Assembly: GCA_030247885.1 (NCBI GenBank)
Contig: JAPDRO010000013.1
Span: forward strand, 248,001-312,000
DNA from: Taxawa tesnikishii (nom. ined.)
Taxonomy: Eukaryota > Ascomycota > Dothideomycetes > Dothideales
Reading direction: 5' to 3'
Length of the DNA stretch: 64,000 nt
The notes beneath the pieces were generated by a model. It was not told the origin of the DNA and made no database searches. It was given only the letters and a program-made list of their open reading frames with translations. The position numbers and the translations under genes were made by a program. Below, piece after piece: positions 37,098 to 48,403 of the stretch. How positions within the stretch are numbered: the stretch's first letter is position 1; each line of letters starts with the position of its first letter.

Positions 37098-37141
37098 AGA
37101 GGAGGAGGAGGAGGAGGAGGAGGAGGAGGAGGAGGAGGAGG
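37098..37141. repeat. (GGA)n trinucleotide repeat
   Basis: About 14 perfect GGA units. The Gly- or Ser-rich frames across it on both strands are products of the repeat and not genes. Confidence 0.92.
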
Positions 37142-37813
37142 CGTCGCCAGCAAGGTACACAAACTCCATTGCCTCGATCTCCTCGTTGCGCTCGACTTTG
37201 CGTCGAATTTGACGCCACTTTCTTTGCAAGTCGCGTCGGGATCGTGTCGTTGTATTGATCTGCCATGTGGAGCACAAAGACGGTGACGCGTTATGTGTTG
37301 CAGCCGCAACCTGCCAAGACTTTGTGAAGTGTAGAGATCCGTCTTGTCAAATTCCTGAGTTGGGAAAAGAACCCCATATACGAGAGTCAGGATTGACTAA
37401 AGCACTTGAAAAGGCAGCGAAATGGAACGGGTGTTCCGAGAAGGTCAGCCCCAAGCGGGGGCATCATTAAAAGCATACTATTGTTATGGGGTATCTAGTA
37501 GTCCTACTCCCTGCATTACTATCGCCGCTCGCTGAAAACCCGTTCAAAGTCGTGAAGCAGCGTCCCAAAGGGGATGCCGCGGGTATGGAGATCACGGTCG
37601 TGGCAATCTCGTTGTCCGAGACGAGTGATGGAGGCAGATGGTCGAGGTTGAGCTGACTGTTCGGCTTGTCGTCGCCGTCGGCGAGAGAAACTACTGCCGT
37701 CCCCGATGTGGTGAGAGCCAGTAGTGGCATGTTTTGGCTGTTTGCCGGTCCAGTAGAAGGGCAAGAGGGACAGGCGTCTCACTCGATACCATCCGCCCGC
37801 GTGTCCTCCATCA

Positions 37814-38136
37814 CTAGACCGCACTTGTCGTTCTTCCACCGCGTCGCCCAGCCTTTCCGCAGGTGAGGCAGGAGATGATGATGTTGAACACGGCGGCAAT
37901 ACCGTTGATGATGGCCTGCATGCCGGTCAGTCGTGTTCTCTACCCATGATGTTGATCCAAGGCATTGACTGACCTTCAGGATTGACGCGATGCCGTTGAC
38001 GACAGCCATAATGCAGGCTCCGATTGCCTGGAAGACGGACTCAATCTGCGATGCATGTTAGTTGGAGGCTCATGGAAAGGGCATCATTGAAAGGAGACGG
38101 GTGGGATAAACTCACGCACGACACTACGGCACCCAT
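37814..38136 (-). CDS. 64-aa fungal membrane-associated protein with N-myristoylation/palmitoylation signal, 3 exons
   Basis: Exons 38116-38136, 37974-38045 and 37814-37915 (introns of 70 and 58 bases, both GT-AG) form an intact 64-residue protein. It is invisible as a single open frame. Exon 1 encodes MGAVVSC: Gly2 with Ser6 fits the N-myristoyltransferase consensus, and Cys7 is placed for palmitoylation. The rest is hydrophobic and Gly-containing with an 11-residue repeat, AVVNGIASILK and AIINGIAAVFN, followed by IIISCLTCGK and a basic tail (GRRGGRTTSAV). The second intron falls exactly between the two repeat units. I recall closely similar tiny proteins in many ascomycetes, none with an assigned function. 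Attachment to the cytosolic face of a membrane is inferred. Confidence 0.85.
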
Positions 38137-39302
38137 GTTTGCGATGTTGCGATGTACGATGTGTGTCTTGGTGTGTGTGTGTGATGTCGCTAGTGTTCGG
38201 CGATGAGAGTCGGTGTAGTGTGAGGAAGGTGTGAGGAACAAGAGGGGAGGGATAGACTTGGTGTTTCAGAAGTTGTTTGCAAAGAATGGAAAGGAGAGAG
38301 CACTATATATCGACTCTCGTATCACCGACCTGCAAGTTCACGTGAATGCGGCTACAAGAATGTGCCGATGACCTCATTCGCCTACTGTTTACGAGGCCCT
38401 CGCTTCCCCGGGCACTCGATTTACGGTAGGATGTAGAGGATAAACGATCTCGCCATTTCATTTTGCTGCCCATCGGCTCGTTTCCAGGCCAGCTAGACTG
38501 GTGACCGCTGACAGTGACGTAGAGCGAGTGGCCAGCGCCATGGCTACACGAACAAGCAGTGTCCAAGCGCGGTGCGCGTGCGCGTGCGTGCAAATCTCTC
38601 ACCCAAGCGTCATGAGACAGCACAGCTAGGGTCTGGTATGCATCGGTCAAGAGAACTTATTGTACAAAACCTGATGGCGGTGCAAGACGTCAGAAGACCG
38701 AACAGGGAAGATCTACGAACACACCAGCCCACAAGGGACACGCTAACTACGCATCAGCGAATCGGCGCACGTATCGGATAACTGCCGCTCGTCCACTTTG
38801 TCCGGATCAGGCAATGGCTGTGGCGGCCAGGGTAGTGGAACCGAAGGAACCAGCCACCCTCGCGTCTATCCTTGACGTCTGTCGTCTATCTTTGACGTCT
38901 GTCGGCGAAACAGAGCAAGCAAGCAAACAAGGAACGAGCGCGCAATTCTGTCTTTCTCTTGGCCCGAACACCGTTCCCGATCCTTCGCTGGGCTCGAAGT
39001 CTGCTCTTGTTGTACACTAACCGGCTGCCTTTCCCCAGCATTCTAAAAGGCTGCTGGTGCCCGTAAAAGGCATCTTCGTCTGGCGGCTCAACTAAACCAA
39101 TACGCATGAACACATAGAGTGACTGGAACTGATGCGCACCAGAGAAACAGCCGCGAAGGGTGAAATTTGCTGAACTCTACCCCGTAAACTGAATGCCCGT
39201 CCTGTAACGCCACGCTAAGGCCCTAATGCAGCCATGTACAGAGCACACCGTACACTCTACCGTTCTCTCTTTCATCGATCCTCAACCCACAACCAAACAT
39301 CT
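38137..39302. other. Intergenic, promoter of the 64-aa gene and 3' flank of the MFS gene
   Basis: About 1.2 kb with no gene seen. It contains a 20-bp tandem duplication at 38864-38903 and a GCGTGC-rich patch near 38573-38592. A TATATA sequence lies about 170 bases upstream of the 64-residue gene's start (near 38304 on the plus strand) and may be part of its promoter. Confidence 0.45.
38864..38903. repeat. 20-bp direct tandem duplication
   Basis: Two adjacent 20-base units (GTCTATCCTTGACGTCTGTC and a copy with one C-to-T change) lie head to tail. Each carries a TTGACGTC-like core that resembles a CRE/bZIP site. Confidence 0.85.
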
Positions 39303-41171
39303 TCAGCGTGGCCTGGCAGGCGGCGACGCCGAACTGCCAGCTTCCTCGTCCTCCGAGCCCGTTTCCTCATCACCATCCCGGTCCTCATTCCATCCCTCAG
39401 CTTCAAGATCTGCACCGCGAATCCCAAAGCTCAGCAAGAAGCCCAGGAAGCTGATGCCGCCGAAGATGCCAAACGGTAGAGCCTCGCCTTTCGGTTGGAT
39501 ACCAGTAGCGGCGCTGAACAGCGATCCGGAGATGAACGGACCGATGGCACGACCAGCTGCGGACAATGTTTGTGCCAAGCCGTTCAGTGTGCCTAAGACC
39601 GAGTGGTTGGGTGCGGAGTTGGTGATCTGCGATGCACTGTTAGTCATGTCTGTCCATCACCCATGTTTAAACAAAGGAAACTCCATACCAGCAACAAGGC
39701 GCTCGTCAAGCAGCCGACAGCCGCAATCGTTTTGAGAATCAGGATAGCGCCCAGTTCGACCCATAGTAACACCTTTCCCATCTGTGTTTCTTGGCCCATA
39801 CCACTACCGCCATCCTTGTAACCAGCCCATGGCATGAGGAGGAATGCGCCGACGAAGCCAGCGAAGCCGACTCTGTAGGCAATCTTGTTGCCTATCCGTT
39901 CCCTGAGTTTGCCAAAGATTCCGACCTGGAATATGATAGTAACAACCCCGGCAAATCCGAGCGACAGTCCTATCTCTTCGGGCGACAAATCACGCCCAGT
40001 CGGCGGATTGGCCTGTGCGAAAATGGGGTAGAGAGAATTGTATGAGATGTTTGACAGTTGGAAGATGAGAAAAGTCGCGAGCAACAGTATCGTGTCTCGT
40101 GTGAATACGGTTTTGCTGCTGAGGCCTTCCGTGTTGCTGGATGGGAAAAGGCGTGACCCGAGACCGGCCGCAGAGCTCGCAGAGTCGCTGTCGTCGTCGT
40201 CTTCATCATCCTCATCCTCATCCTGCTCCGCAGCGGCGCCATCTTGATCCAAGCCTTGATACTGCTGCTCTTCCTGTGTCTTCTGAAATCTTTTCAGATA
40301 CGAAGGTCTCGTAGAGCTCGTAAACTGCCAGATCCACGCAAACAAGTTCTCGACGCGTGCACCGAGAGGGGAAGATCCTTGACCTCCTCCAGCGATTCCT
40401 CCAGAAACATCATAGTCGCAACCATATCAATGAGCAGCAAGGCTGCACTGAGCAAGTTCGGCGCCAGATACGGGTAAGGGTTCGACTTCCCGTGTTTCCA
40501 CGGAATCTCTGTGAACACCAACAGTCCTCCCAGCAAAGGCCCAGTTATGCCACCAATTCCATAAACGACTGGCAAGTACGTGAAGGCCCGGCTTTGGTTG
40601 CTTCTGTCCGTAATCTCCCCAAGCAAGTACTGATGACGCCCTGGTTGCCGTTGACCAATCCCATGCACACTTGTACGATGACAGCCTGCCACAATGTCCT
40701 ACAGAATCCAAAGGCAACGAAACACGCAGCCGTCAAGGCGGTTCCAGTGAGGACAACGGGCTTCCTTCCTATCCTGTCGCTCAACCAACCCCAAAAGAAG
40801 TTTGTCGCAAACTGGGCCAGCGCAAAGCTGGACGCGATCAACCCAACATATAACCCTACTTGCCCTTCCTTGACCTCGGGGAATGTCGATGCCATGTCGG
40901 GCAGATAAGGCGATATCGAGTTTAAAGCGGTCTGCTCAGCCAGTGCGATAACCGCGAGGATGGCCAGCTGACCTTTCGGTAGCGGTGATTCGTGTGGCCC
41001 GCCAGAGGTCTGAGAATCCTGCCGGCTGAGCGAGCGATGTGTGGTATCGCCCGTTGGGGAGGAGGATGTTGGTGGTTTTCCGCGCGACGTGGGAGGGGCG
41101 GTGGGAAATGTCTGGTAGTGCAGAGTTGAAGATTGCCGTGTGGTTAGCAATGGTTTGTCCGAAGGCGCCAT
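39303..41171 (-). CDS. MFS transporter (DHA1/ZIFL-like), about 602 aa, frame broken at two C/G runs
   Basis: Exon 1 is 39689-41171 and exon 2 is 39303-39626, with a 62-base intron carrying a CTAAC branch site. After a cytosolic Ser/Thr/Pro-rich N-terminus come membrane helices with the MFS signature WGWLSDRIGRKPV between helices 2 and 3, EQTALNSISPYLPDM in helix 1, and GGITGPLLGG in helix 5. A long acidic cytosolic loop (a run of E/D at about residues 330-350) precedes helix 7, and the tail is acidic. It resembles the fungal Ycr023c/ZIF-like drug:H+ antiporter group; the substrate is unknown. The frame shifts at CCCC 40617-40620 and GGGG 40368-40371. One added base at each makes exon 1 exactly 495 codons, so I read both as run-length errors. 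Confidence 0.83.
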
Positions 41172-42434
41172 GACGAGCGGATACGGAGCAGCGGCTCCCT
41201 ACAGCAACTCAGATCTGTACACAAGCCGTCGCTGAGACTCGCAATGGTCATGTGCCTGTGCCCAGATATGGACGGCACAAGGAACGAGGGCGTAAGTGTT
41301 GAGTACGGTCAGAATACCATGGTTGTCTTGAAAAACGAGACAGTGTGCAGGAAAATTGTCAAACAGGCCGAGCTGGATGCCAGTTCCTAAGGTTTGCAAA
41401 AGTGTGGTAGGTGACAAGCCAATGACCAAATCCCGCGCTGTCAATCGACTGCCGAGCTCGGCCGCTCACCGAGTTGCGGGGCAAGCCGATGCCGATGCCG
41501 ATGCCGATGTCAAAGATCAGAAATGTCAGACCGTTGCTTATGTACAGAGTGACAAAGCTATTCGACGCGGCTTGTCAGGTGTTAGAGGGCTAAGAAGGCG
41601 CACGAAGGACGGTTCTTGATTCCAGAAACAGGCGGTGCTTCAGCCTACAGGGCCACTCAGAACGGCAACATAGTGGGAGCTTCACGTTAACAGTAAAACG
41701 TCAGCATAGCAGTATATCAGGAGGCGAAGGCAAGTCCGAGTATATTGTACTTTCTCCAATCGTCTACCATTCCATCCAAATTGGTGCCCGCTATGAACAA
41801 TGCAGCACACCCTCCCGATCAGATAACCACTAACGTTCACCGCCCTCGTTGGCAAGGTTCCACTGCCTATGTGTACCACCCTCATACCTTCATACTGTGA
41901 CAAAGCTGTACAGTTAGTTGTTCACGACACACGTAGGCGAATTCACCACCGACAGTGCGGCCCCATTGACCGCACGGGTATCCCGCTAGTCATCGGGGGC
42001 TACCAGATGATCTATCTATCCTTCAAGACACTCACAAGATTGGATCATAGTCCCTCGTAAAAGACGTTAGCTTGCTCCGATTCACTAGACTGCTGTTATG
42101 AACGTGGATCACATTGACGAGGCATTATCAAACGTAATGGTGTCCCTGGCGGGTTTGAGCGACCCGCTGCTTATTGTCAAAGCCGATGACAAGAGAGTCG
42201 ACTCCTCGGCATGATATACAGTCCAGCTATCGCCTGTACACATGCGGCTCCAGTAAATCGTGCCCCGGTGTCAGAAGCCGTGAGTGGACTTTAACCCGAA
42301 TGTCACGTTTGTTGTTAGGTTACAGAGAGGAAATACCAGAAAGAAGAAAGACTTGGTGTCCAGACACTGAATAGATGATATAGTCGGCTATGCTACAACA
42401 GAGGATGAGGGGCTGAGGTACAGGGTCAGGATAT
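41172..42434. other. Intergenic region with a GCCGAT hexamer repeat
   Basis: About 1.3 kb between the MFS start and the ATP synthase d 3' end. Four perfect GCCGAT units lie at 41485-41508. No gene is supported. Confidence 0.45.
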
Positions 42435-43164
42435 CTAGATGACGGAAAGGTCTCCGAACTTTTCCTGCAGCGGGGTTAGCACTGTCCAACCCTAAGCGTA
42501 TTATATGCCATACCTTGTATCCAGGCACTTGCCAGCGGCCCTTCTTGACGAGTTGCGAAACGCGCTCGTCGATGTCTGGGCGGGCGGCAACAACCTCGTC
42601 CTAGGACACCAAAATGTCAGCCATACGCCTGTCCGTCTTCTTCCCAACAGTCGATATCCTCCAGTTTGCCATGTACGCACCACAGTGAGATCCTCAAACG
42701 GCCTAGCCTCCTCAATGTTCTTGAGCGTCTTCTCCAGATCCTTCAACTCCATATCAACCTTGCCCTTGGTCTCCTCAGCGCTCTTGACGGCCTGGGCTTC
42801 GAACGCCTCGATGGCCTTGATCTGCCTGTTCACGTCGTAGGTCTTTGGCTTGAAGGCCTTGAACTGCTTCTCGATATCGTCGATAACGGCCTGGTTCTTC
42901 AGGATGCTGCGGTAGTGGTCGAAGTTGACGGTCTGGGGCTGCTCGGACAGGAGCTGGACCTTGCGGCGCGCATCATCGTTTCTCTTCTTAAAGGCGACGA
43001 GGGCGTTGGCGGTGTTGCCCTTAAGACCGAGCTGGGTACCGATCTTGGTCCAGTCGACCTTGAGAGCTGCGCTGCGCTACAGTGCAAGACTTGGTCAGCG
43101 TTTCTGCTTCATTGGCCATCGCTAGGCGCATCGTCCCAGCTGTGAGACATACTCCGACTGCCAT
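42435..43164 (-). CDS. ATP7: Mitochondrial ATP synthase subunit d, 174 aa, 4 exons
   Basis: Exons 43153-43164, 42681-43076, 42514-42600 and 42435-42464 (introns of 76, 80 and 49 bases) give an intact 174-residue product, the normal fungal length. The first exon holds four codons (MAVG). Diagnostic stretches are [76 protein letters not shown] and the end [12 protein letters not shown]. Subunit d is part of the peripheral stalk (stator) of the F1Fo ATP synthase in the inner mitochondrial membrane. It lies head-to-tail with NAC alpha and eL14 on the same strand; fungal genes are transcribed singly, so this is only proximity. Confidence 0.96.
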
Positions 43165-43567
43165 TGTGGGTGATGAGGTGGTGTTCGTGGAGAGGAGATG
43201 TTACAGCGCGGCGTGAGAAGGGCTGTCGTCCAATTCAGTTGTTCTCCTCGTCCGCGCAAAGCTGCGCTACGAATCGAGCATTGACCACCCTGGATGTTCA
43301 ACAGATCACGTGTCTCACCTGCCAAGTAAGCGCTCTTGGTATCGAATAGGACGCAACTCAAGTGTTCATACGTGTAGGGTTCGGGGTTGCAAAGAGATGG
43401 GCACAGAAGCAATCGAGACTTGTTTGTGTTGATTGGTTGTACATATGCTTTTGATCCTAGCCAGGACTTCCTCCCAAGCCCAATGCACGCATTGAAACAG
43501 AGAAGTGAACTAGCCCAAGACACCGTCGTCAATAGCAGACACTGGGCCTGCTATGCTGCAGCTGTGC

Positions 43568-44340
43568 TTATATGCTGAGCGCCATGATGGAGTTGACGAT
43601 ATCGTTGTCGTTCTCGCGCAGGGCCTTGACGGCCTTCTTGCGCGACACATTAGCCTGAGCCATGACGAGCTCAATGTCCTTGGCCTCGAGGCCAGTCTCA
43701 TCGACCTCCTCGCCATCATCCTCTTCCTCCTCCTTCTTGGCGTCACCGGTGTCGACGGCCTTGCCCTTGTCACCGTGGTCGTGAGCGGCCTCACCAGCGC
43801 CCTCCTGGTTGGCGAGAGCCTGGGCAGCGGAGGCCTGAGCCTGGGAGTTCAGGTCCTCGATCTTGGCCTCACCGAAGATGCTGTCGTTGCAAGTTAGTGC
43901 CATCAAGAACGTCTGAGCGAAAAGGGTTTCCTTACATCCAGGTGTTGCTGTTTGGGGATTTGTAGACATCTGGGTTGCTGATAACGAAGAGGATCTGTCG
44001 GCCCAGCGTCAACAACCGTTATTGCTTCCTTCATCCTCTTTCTTTGCTAAGCTTCCCAACTCATCGCTGTACTGCCGAACCGTGCCCGCGTGCTATGGCG
44101 TCCACTCACGTTCTTTGGTCTCCTCAGCGTAACCCTTGTGATGCCCTCGATGTGCTTCAGGCCAAGCTTAGCAATGGCCTTGCGTGCCTTCTTCTCGTTG
44201 CGGGAGTGGACAGTGACGGATGCGCCAGCTGGGATGTTGGCATCACCGGCATCGTCGCCGGACTCAGAAGAGCTCTCCTCCTCGACCTCAACCTTCTTCT
44301 CCGGCTCGTCTGGGAGCTCTTCGATGCGTGGGTTCGACAT
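43568..44340 (-). CDS. EGD2: Nascent polypeptide-associated complex subunit alpha, 200 aa, 3 exons
   Basis: Exons 44110-44340, 43936-43994 and 43568-43880 (introns of 115 and 55 bases) are intact. The acidic N-terminus ([20 protein letters not shown]) leads to the NAC domain: [50 protein letters not shown] and [19 protein letters not shown] Glu/Asp-rich linker is followed by a C-terminal UBA domain ([38 protein letters not shown]). With the beta subunit it binds ribosomes near the tunnel exit and shields nascent chains from wrong targeting. Confidence 0.96.
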
Positions 44341-44961
44341 GGTGGTAGTTGTGGGATTTGTCTAAGCTGCTGTGTGCGCTGTTAGCTTGATGCGAATCGG
44401 GACCTGGAAAGCTGCGCAGAATAGTCGATTTCTGACATTGCCACGAAAGTCGACCTCCAGCAAGACGGCAAGAGACCAACGTACCAAGCAAATGCCTCTT
44501 CGACAACCTGGGATATGACTAAGAGAGTTGATGTGTCTTCAACAGAGGTCAAATGCCAATGGAAGTCGCGAGAGAAGCCGCGCCGCAACGCACCGTGAAT
44601 TTTGGGCGTCCGAGCTCAGTTGCGCATAGCGTCAGTCTACGAATTCACATACATCTGAATTAAAAACGTATATAGAGAACAGTCACAGCGAGTATGTTAT
44701 GAAGTTTGATGATTTTCATTTAGGAAAGAATCTTGATGGGGTCATGTCACAATGTTTTTCATTTTGTGCCGTATCAAGCACTGAGTGAATACATCGCAAA
44801 ACGAAGTACGAGCTCCTTCCACTGATACTACGTTTCGACATGGGAAATTCCCTGTCCCTGCCCTTTTCCATTGGCAGCAAGTGACAGCTCTAGTTTGGAT
44901 GAAGTCGCTTGAAAACCCAAATGCAATCCCCGCCTGCGCCCGAGTGCCGTTTTGTCGATGT

Positions 44962-45566
44962 CTACGCCTTAGCGCTTGCGCGAGCCGCCGCCATGGTCTT
45001 GCGGACCTCGAAGCGTGCCTGCATGTTCCGTTAGTCCTTGCTCCGATCTTTCTGACATCGCCCGCGCAGTCTTCGTGTTTATAGACCTCCCAGCAGATGC
45101 ATGGACCCTACTAACCTGCTTCCTGAGTCTCATAACCTTGAACCTCTCGAAGTCGGTCAATTGCCTTCTCTTGACGCTCCTCTCCCTGTTCTTTGCCCAA
45201 GCGCTGTTTGCCCAAGTCTCCTCAACCTTGGCCTTCTCCCACGCGGCCTTGACTGGACCGTTGCCGGCGGCGCGTGGCAGCTTCTTGATCACGATAGGGA
45301 GGAGAGAAACGTCGGAGAGAGCGGCGGAGTGGCGGGGACAACGTTCTTAGCATCCGTTGCGGGACCGTCGACCAGAACCTGTACAGATGTGAGCTGTGGC
45401 TCTTTTTCGATATTCAATCCCTTCTTCGGATGCGACATACGCGCTTGTGGTCAATGATCTCGACGATGGCAGCGAGCTTGCCAGCGTATGGGCCAGAGCT
45501 GAAGAGGACGACACGGCCGACTTCGACCAGTCTCCACTTGCTTGCGGTAACGTCGGCGTCGCCCAT
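44962..45566 (-). CDS. RPL14: 60S ribosomal protein eL14, 148 aa, 3 exons, one apparent -1 at a GGGG run
   Basis: Exons 45441-45566, 45116-45378 and 44962-45018 (introns of 62 and 97 bases). Exon 1 encodes the SH3-like start ([35 protein letters not shown]). Exon 2 holds [14 protein letters not shown], then [20 protein letters not shown] in a shifted frame, and [18 protein letters not shown]. Exon 3 has [18 protein letters not shown]. As read, exon 2 is 263 bases and loses frame at plus-strand GGGG 45334-45337; with one more base it is 264 and all known eL14 blocks are in register. Because eL14 is an essential, usually single-copy large-subunit protein, a real frameshift is very unlikely and the base is probably missing from the sequence. 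Confidence 0.92.
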
Positions 45567-46492
45567 TGTGGTTGTCGTGGATGCGGGTTCTGTTTGTCGG
45601 TTGTCAGAATTCTGCGCTGACGACAAGGTGCTCTGGAGTGTTGCAGACTCAGTGAGCAGTCGGAGATCACGTACAATAAGGGTTGTCGTTGGTCGTTGTG
45701 GTATTGCTGGGCTGGAGAAAGCGCAAGACCGAATCAATATTCAAACTGTGCCAAGAAGCACTGTGGGAGCCGAATTCTCAACGGAACGTTCCGTTCGCAG
45801 AACTTTGACGAGGTTCTTCCGAAGCGCAGAGAACTTCAACTTCTTGTCTTCATTCGCCTTGTCCTTCATCACAACTCAAACATCAACACACGACTCGTCC
45901 GTTGATGGAGGTTTGGCTCTCTTCTGTCACTCTTGTTGCTCTTCATATGGTACGTCTTTCCCCACGTCCCTTACTCACAGCACACCATGATGTTATAATT
46001 TGCGATTGATACCTGTGACCGGAAGTTCACGCCTGTTCTTCTGAACGGCGCAGGTACAATGATATTCAATCTTACATATTCTGAACCCATCCCAAGCACC
46101 AAACCTATCAACACGCAAGATTCATCGTTGCGAGGCCTGTACTGACTGAAATTGCAGACGTAGACACACTGGCTCTTTGAACCCCCGCCACCACTCATCT
46201 TTGCCGCATACAGGCTCCCTTCACAAGGTATGGTGAATCCTATCCTTTCTCTGCCCTTTTCCAATGATTATAAAACACACGCACTAGATAGTAATTGACC
46301 CTTTGGGTATGATCGTTCTTTTACACCAAGATCACTGAGGAAACTCATTTTCTTCAAGCCTTTCATTGTTCCACTTATGGACTCACGCTGACCGCTTGAA
46401 GTGACACAGGTTTCTCTGCAACCACAATCCTCGGCCACCACTGTTCATTACCCATCTCACTCTTCGTCGCCCACCATCCTAGTAATACAGCC
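45567..46492. promoter_or_regulatory. Divergent upstream region of eL14 and the F-box-like gene
   Basis: About 930 bases hold the eL14 promoter on the left. The minus strand upstream of eL14 may include a leader intron, but I cannot place one. No domain-bearing frame is seen. Confidence 0.4.
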
Positions 46493-47768
46493 ATGGAGCT
46501 TACACCCATCCGGGTCCGCGGCAAGCGCAACGGACAGAAGCGCAAGCTCCTGTTTGGTAGTCAGTCTTTGTCTCAAGGAACCACTAAGACTGCCCGCTTC
46601 AACAGCATACGGCGGAATTTTCTCAAGGGGTAAGCAACACATCTGCTTGGTTTGCGAGCACCTAGACACTTTGCTGCGGGTTCAACCCAGCGCAGCAGAC
46701 TCACGATGATGTTGATGTAGCCGTCGATTTGTAGCTTTTCAGTAGCCTTTGAGTAACAACCAATAGAAAGAATGCCAAGCCTACCTTTTCCCCAAACTGG
46801 AGCAACTGCCCAGTGAGATAGTTCAGCTGATATTTCGATACTGCATGAGTATAAATCTACCAATAGCCTCCTTTACTGTTGCGAGGCAGTTGTCGGACGA
46901 TCATGTCTACATCCGCTTCGCTACTGATCTGCTCTACTGTTCCGGTCCTGATACGTGCGAAGAATGTTCGAAAGACAACACCGAAGCCGTATTTACGTTA
47001 ACCCGTCTGCTGTCATGTCGGTGGATGACCTGGGATATCTTCAAGGCCGCAATGCGAGAGGCTCATAGTCTGGCTAAGAAAAACCAGATCACCCATAAAG
47101 AGGAAGATGACAACATCATCCCATCACCCGACTTCGACCATCCAGCTCAACAGGACAAACTACACTATCTTCACCTGCGTTCACCTGTCCAGATCCCACA
47201 GAAACTCTTGAGCGAACCGTGGACACAACCCAAAATCGCATTTCTCCGCTATCTCACCTTTGTCGGTGCTGGTATTGACTGGGAGCATTCAACGGCCGGT
47301 GAAACAGCAACTCAAGGTCTCCGCTCTGCCATCGCCTCTCGTAACCGTTTCGTCGTCGCATGTCTCGTTTCTGCGCCTGTCGGCGTCTCACCCAGCGCCT
47401 CGCTTTTCAGGTTCGCCGTCATCGATAACGGCTGCGATCAGACTGTCGTCTTTCACCTGCTCGCAGCGGCGCTTCGGTCACAGGTTATGGTACGCTTCCA
47501 ACCCGCATCGACGGGCCACTCCGCGACAGACTTTAACTTTCGGGATCCCAGTATCTGGAGTTGGGCCGGACGGGCTAAAGCAGGCGGGAATGCGAAGGGG
47601 TCTTGGTTGACTAGAGCGTTGAAGTACGCCGCAGGTGCGGCGAGCACGGCGACCACTTACGACCGTGCTGCGCATGAGGATTTTGTCAGGGCTTGTGGGA
47701 GAGTAGAGGATGGAGTTGAGCAGATCGAGGTGCCACTAGGTGTTGTTGAAGGAGAGCCGCAAACGTGA
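46493..47768 (+). CDS. F-box-like hypothetical protein, about 380 aa, two exons (junction uncertain)
   Basis: The downstream exon (about 46767-47768) clearly encodes LEQLPSEIVQLIFRYCMSIN followed by LPIASFTVARQLSDDHVYIR, the N-terminal F-box-like helix set of a common Pezizomycotina family. A pattern with CRWMTWDIFKAAMREAHSLA and a C-terminal ATTYDRAAHEDFVRACGRVE follows. The upstream exon probably starts at ATG 46493 (MELTPIRVRGKRNGQKRKLL) and ends at a GTAAGC donor at 46630. The phase does not match the best acceptor (AATAG at 46762-46766) unless the GGGG at the donor is one base longer; a CCCC run at 46790 is an alternative site. Such proteins are thought to act as SCF-type adaptors, but no substrate-binding repeat is visible. 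The first-exon assignment is tentative. Confidence 0.6.
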
Positions 47769-48403
47769 TCCATAACGTGGTACAACGGAAACAGGACGAA
47801 AGAACCTTGGAAGTATCGAGCTTAGTGGGTGAAGCACCTCGCTTCCTAGATTGTCTTATTACGTTGGGAGTATACTTTGCCAGCAATGGCCAATCCCTTA
47901 GGTGACCCGCGCTATCGCGAAGCTCTGTTACCTCTATGCTTACAGTAGATCTAGAGGTGCGCTCGCACACACTACCCTCTATGTTGCGGGTGCCTCTAAA
48001 GCCCAAAGGAAATCCGACGTCCACGCAGAACAAACCTGAAGTGGAAGCCATTTCGGCTTGTCATAGTGGCTTGTTATCCTTGCTGCCATATCATGAGAAC
48101 ATCTAGGGTGCAACTTGGTTTGTTGCCCTCGGGGCTAGCGGGGCCTCTGAACAATCAAGAAGATCTCACACTTACGCTTCCCACTACCGACGCCGAAATG
48201 CACTTGCCCTGCGATAGTACCTTACCAACAGCACAAACACACAATGAGAACGTCATTACCGGGCTCGCGACCTGCGTTGCTGGCACAGAGTTCCAGTGAT
48301 GAACCTCATCCATCCGAGTTGCATTACAAAACGAGCGTTAGTACCTAGCTCGGGGTATCAACTGCAAAACAATAGTACCAGACTCCGCTTATACGTCCTT
48401 TCT
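47769..48403. other. Intergenic, convergent 3' flanks
   Basis: About 630 bases between two convergent genes. No gene, repeat or RNA is recognised. Confidence 0.45.

Noticed and set aside
36984-37309. Gly- and Ser-rich frames on both strands near 37.1 kb
   Set aside because: They are translations of the (GGA)n repeat and show no conserved sequence outside it.
46668-46701. A T-loop-like GGGTTCAACCC hairpin suggesting a tRNA
   Set aside because: No matching acceptor, D or anticodon arms are found around it, and it lies in the proposed intron of the F-box-like gene.
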